Source: an uncultured Lachnospiraceae bacterium
GTDB lineage: Bacteria; Bacillota; Clostridia; Lachnospirales; Lachnospiraceae
DNA length: 54,022 nt
Assembly (NCBI GenBank): GCA_937877165.1
Contig: CALEFO010000059.1
Span: forward strand, 1-54,022
Reading direction: 5' to 3'
The notes beneath the pieces are model-generated. The model saw nothing but the letters and a program-made list of their open reading frames with translations. It was not told where the DNA came from and ran no database searches. Numbering within the stretch: the first letter of the stretch is position 1; each line of letters starts with the position of its first letter. The position numbers and the translations under genes were made by a program. Of the stretch, positions 51,602-54,022 are shown piece after piece.

Positions 51602-52708
51602 TCAGGCTTCTTCCTCTTCGGGGAGGTTCACCGCCGCCGACAGCTCCACCACATAGTGTCCAAGATGCTCTTCTCCATAGGCGCACACCCATTCCAGATA
51701 CGAGAACAGCTCATGAATGTCACCCTTCAGAACCGTCGCGTAGAACTGTGTGCGTTCCAGAATGCCGCGGTCTCTTGCATGCTGAATGATTACGCCAATG
51801 GGTTCCAGATAATTCTCTCTTCCCATCGGATACAGCGCAAATTTCAGCACAGCCGGGAAACGAATGTCCTTCATTTCCTCCTCGTTGATCCTGGTATCGC
51901 TCTCATTCCACACCGCATTCTGGTGTTCCTCATCCATTGCCGCATCACCGGGGCAGCCTTCACTGATCGTCGCATTCATGGTCATGTGGACTCCGCTCCG
52001 ATAGGAATAAAGAAGGCACGCTTTCAGCGCATCCAGCACGTGAATCCTGCGCCCGCGGTATACCGTGGAGAGCTCATCCGTCATCGACCATACGCGTGAG
52101 GTATCCACCTTCGCGATGGAGGACAGGATGATGTCAATAAAGTCATCGCTCATCGGTGCGAGACTGAACCGGCAGCCCAGTACCTTTTCCATCGGCATTT
52201 CATTCCGTATGAGCTCCGGGTTGTCATAATGCATTTCAAAAAGCGTGATCACGCCCTGCTGATAGGCTCCCTTCGGAAGCTCCGGCAGCTCCTCTTCCGA
52301 CACGAAGCTCGTCTCCCAGACGACGGCCAGATCCTCCGAATGACCGGCAGCTCTTGCGTGTTCCAGAAGCTTTTTGAACATTCCGCCCGAAATGTGGCAC
52401 CAGTCCGCATGCAGACGGATTCGAAGGACCTTGTCTGCTCCCCGGGCCACAATGCTCACCGTTTTCCCAAACCACAGGGCCTGTGTCATCAGGGAGCCTG
52501 CCGGACACTTTTCTGCCGCCAGTCCCAGATAAAGGACATCGTCCTGAAGCAGGATCTCCGGACAGCGGTAATAGCTCGTTTCTCCGAGCTTCTCGGAGCA
52601 GCTGTTCCTGCGGTCCTCAGGCCTTACCTCCAGCCAGCAGGACTCCGCATGCATCAGAACCTCCCTGGCATTGTCATCAAACGGGGCTCGTTCAATCTGC
52701 CTGATCAT
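51602..52708 (-). CDS. ykoF: YkoF-like HMP/thiamine-binding protein fused to an unknown N-terminal domain
   Basis: 368 residues. The second half (about 180-368) is YkoF: two related repeats starting GCRFSLAPMSDDFIDIILSS and AVLKFALYPMGRENYLEPIG, with VDTSRVWSMTDELSTVYRG and MNATISEGCPGD between them. YkoF binds thiamine or HMP in the cytoplasm. The first 175 residues are not part of known YkoF; they form a mixed domain with several Cys and His (SCWLEV, NSCSEK, RCPEIL, HADWCHISGGMF) that I do not recognise. The ATG overlaps the radical SAM stop (ATGA), tying the two together. Confidence 0.8.
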   Translation of the reverse strand: MIRQIERAPFDDNAREVLMHAESCWLEVRPEDRRNSCSEKLGETSYYRCPEILLQDDVLYLGLAAEKCPAGSLMTQALWFGKTVSIVARGADKVLRIRLHADWCHISGGMFKKLLEHARAAGHSEDLAVVWETSFVSEEELPELPKGAYQQGVITLFEMHYDNPELIRNEMPMEKVLGCRFSLAPMSDDFIDIILSSIAKVDTSRVWSMTDELSTVYRGRRIHVLDALKACLLYSYRSGVHMTMNATISEGCPGDAAMDEEHQNAVWNESDTRINEEEMKDIRFPAVLKFALYPMGRENYLEPIGVIIQHARDRGILERTQFYATVLKGDIHELFSYLEWVCAYGEEHLGHYVVELSAAVNLPEEEEA

Positions 52709-53955
52709 AAGTAATCCGTCCTTTCCAGGTCACTGTCCGCGTGATCTCCGCAGTGCTTGTAATCATCGTCCTCTGCATGCAGGCCATAGGAAGTGCGGAT
52801 CTCATGCAGCCCTTTTGCGAGCTTTACGTAATACTCCATCGGCGGCATCTCAACATAGCCAAGATCCTCTGCCCGGTGCGGCCTCCAGATCATGCTGAGG
52901 AAAATCACACCGTTTTTGGCAAGCATTTCGCAGACACGGAAATTGGACTCCAGCGCCTCCTCCATATCATGGATGCCGTCCGGTCCCGCCATCTCTGCTC
53001 CGGCAACCACCTGCGTGTACACATTTCCTGCCCCGAAGACATCGACGGCACCCACCAGGCGGCGGATCCAGTTGTCATAACCGATATACCGGTCCTTGCC
53101 CGGGCAGTACTTCTCAAACACCCTTTTGTCTGCAATTTCCAGATCCGGACTGTATGAGGTAATCTGTGTGTTATCGTAGATCCGCCGCAGGAGCTCCTTC
53201 GGGTAGGCCGGTGCCATCAGCTGGCTGGGGAACCGTCCCGACATATGTCTTCCGATTGCCTGCCAGTCCGCAATATACCGGTTCACCTCATTCTCAAACT
53301 GCGGCTTGCCGGAAAGGTCGGTTCCTCCGGAGAGCTGAATCTCCGAAAATCTTCCGGATTCTCTCAGCGCCTCCGCCACAACGTCCCCGATATCCTCCGG
53401 ATTGACGGCAATCTCTCCGTCATATCCGTTTGTAAAAAAGGCACAGAATTTGCACTGCTGGTTCATCTCGCGGAAGATACATTTCCGATAGGTCGTCATG
53501 ACCAGCTTCTGCGGACGGGCATCCGCGATTTCCTCCATCGGAATGCCGCGTCTTGTTTTCTTTCCGAAAAAAGAAGGCCGGAGCACAAACCCGATCTCAT
53601 CCACCACTGTCCCGTCATCCAGAAGCGTGAATTTCTGCTCCTTCGGATCATAATCCACCACATAAGGATTCCTGTAGGTTTCTCCCCAGTTGATATAAAC
53701 AAAGCTGGAATCACGAAGCAGAATCGGCCCCGGCATGACGCAGGGCTTTCTCTCCTTCTGAAACTGAATGCCGAATGCCTCTTCGGTGTTGAAGCTCAGA
53801 TCCTTCTCCATCAGTCTCGTTTCCGCTGATTTCGTCAGAATCGCGCCATAACGGATCAGGCTGATTTTCAAAAGAACATACGGTGACATGTCCGGATACT
53901 TTTTCAGAAGCTGTTCCATTTCCTGCGATTTGAAGCAGGGCATCTCTTGCTGCAT
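52705..53955 (-). CDS. Radical SAM enzyme of unknown reaction, coupled to ykoF
   Basis: 416 residues. The cluster cysteines are 159, 168 and 171 (KCIFREMNQQCKFC), a CX8CX2C spacing instead of the usual CX3CX2C, followed by a glycine strand LSGGTDLSG. About 150 residues precede the cluster and form a separate unknown domain. A GAGG site lies ahead of the ATG at 53955. As first gene of a radical SAM-ykoF-ykoE-ykoD-ykoC unit it probably acts on a thiamine, HMP or thiazole-type compound, or on something that YkoF binds. No close family name can be given from sequence alone. Confidence 0.78.
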   Translation of the reverse strand: MQQEMPCFKSQEMEQLLKKYPDMSPYVLLKISLIRYGAILTKSAETRLMEKDLSFNTEEAFGIQFQKERKPCVMPGPILLRDSSFVYINWGETYRNPYVVDYDPKEQKFTLLDDGTVVDEIGFVLRPSFFGKKTRRGIPMEEIADARPQKLVMTTYRKCIFREMNQQCKFCAFFTNGYDGEIAVNPEDIGDVVAEALRESGRFSEIQLSGGTDLSGKPQFENEVNRYIADWQAIGRHMSGRFPSQLMAPAYPKELLRRIYDNTQITSYSPDLEIADKRVFEKYCPGKDRYIGYDNWIRRLVGAVDVFGAGNVYTQVVAGAEMAGPDGIHDMEEALESNFRVCEMLAKNGVIFLSMIWRPHRAEDLGYVEMPPMEYYVKLAKGLHEIRTSYGLHAEDDDYKHCGDHADSDLERTDYL

Positions 53956-53988
53956 TTTTATACCTCACTGAGGCAAAATCCGCGATAC

Positions 53989-54021
53989 CAGAGAGAATTT
54001 CGCGAAGGCGAATTCTCTCTG
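53989..54021 (-). other. Hairpin in the leader of the radical SAM operon
   Basis: A perfect 11-bp stem (53989-53999 with 54011-54021) with an 11-base loop, about 35 bases before the radical SAM start. An alternative pairing of TCGCG in the loop with the same bases near 53980 is possible. The window ends here, so any riboswitch or promoter upstream cannot be judged. Confidence 0.55.
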
Positions 54022-54022
54022 T

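Noticed and set aside
53956..54022. TPP riboswitch ahead of the radical SAM operon
   Set aside because: None of the conserved blocks are visible in the 67 bases available; the window ends before a full leader can be examined.

Overview
The window looks like about 54 kb of a low-to-mid GC Gram-positive chromosome, most likely a gut anaerobe of the Bacillota (Clostridia or Erysipelotrichia type). The reasons are strong AGGAGG-type ribosome binding sites, a TPP riboswitch in front of a salvage-type thiamine operon, LrgAB, ECF transporters, several MATE exporters, and a mobile element whose gene set (MOBQ relaxase, DUF5688-like protein, DinJ/YafQ) is common in gut Firmicutes. No species call is possible from the sequence alone.

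Layout. (1) 145-6990, minus strand: an XRE-cupin regulator, a leader made of two 74-bp tandem repeats full of hairpins, then potA-potB-potC-potD with overlapping junctions and a MATE exporter. (2) 7232-8572: a second MATE exporter. (3) 8810-13460: TPP riboswitch, thiM, thiE, thiW, thiD, cytX. This operon phosphorylates and joins the two halves of thiamine and imports both halves; no de novo thiC or thiG is present. (4) 13672-16846: a CHASE-GGDEF diguanylate cyclase and a third MATE exporter. (5) About 16955-33240: two mobile elements in tandem at a tRNA-Gly(GCC) gene. The inner element (22914-33187) is bounded by a perfect 26-bp repeat of the tRNA 3' end. It carries DinJ/YafQ, a MOBQ relaxase with a recognisable oriT, a serine recombinase, a VirD4-like coupling ATPase, a Rep_trans initiator and a tyrosine integrase. 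The outer element carries a very large secreted coiled-coil protein with a CAP-like domain, a 96-residue unknown protein and another tyrosine integrase. (6) 33469-39493: GH5 glycosidase with divergent AraC regulator, GNAT acetyltransferase, LrgAB, an LDH-family dehydrogenase with an unusual substrate loop, and a divergent ketopantoate-reductase-like gene. (7) 39537-45050: a 1306-residue hybrid histidine kinase next to a sugar-binding-type lipoprotein with no permease. (8) 45244-48547: a DEDDh exonuclease and a UvrD-like helicase. (9) 48666-53955: a radical SAM enzyme, a YkoF with an extra N-terminal domain, and YkoE-YkoD-YkoC, a second thiamine-precursor uptake system.

The points most worth following are: the 8-G tract that puts the signal peptide of the giant surface protein one base out of frame (a candidate phase switch); the radical SAM gene translationally coupled to the YkoF fusion and ykoEDC; the element that carries both a MOBQ relaxase and a Rep_trans/MOBT-type initiator; and the TPP riboswitch terminator whose 3' arm is the thiM ribosome binding site.
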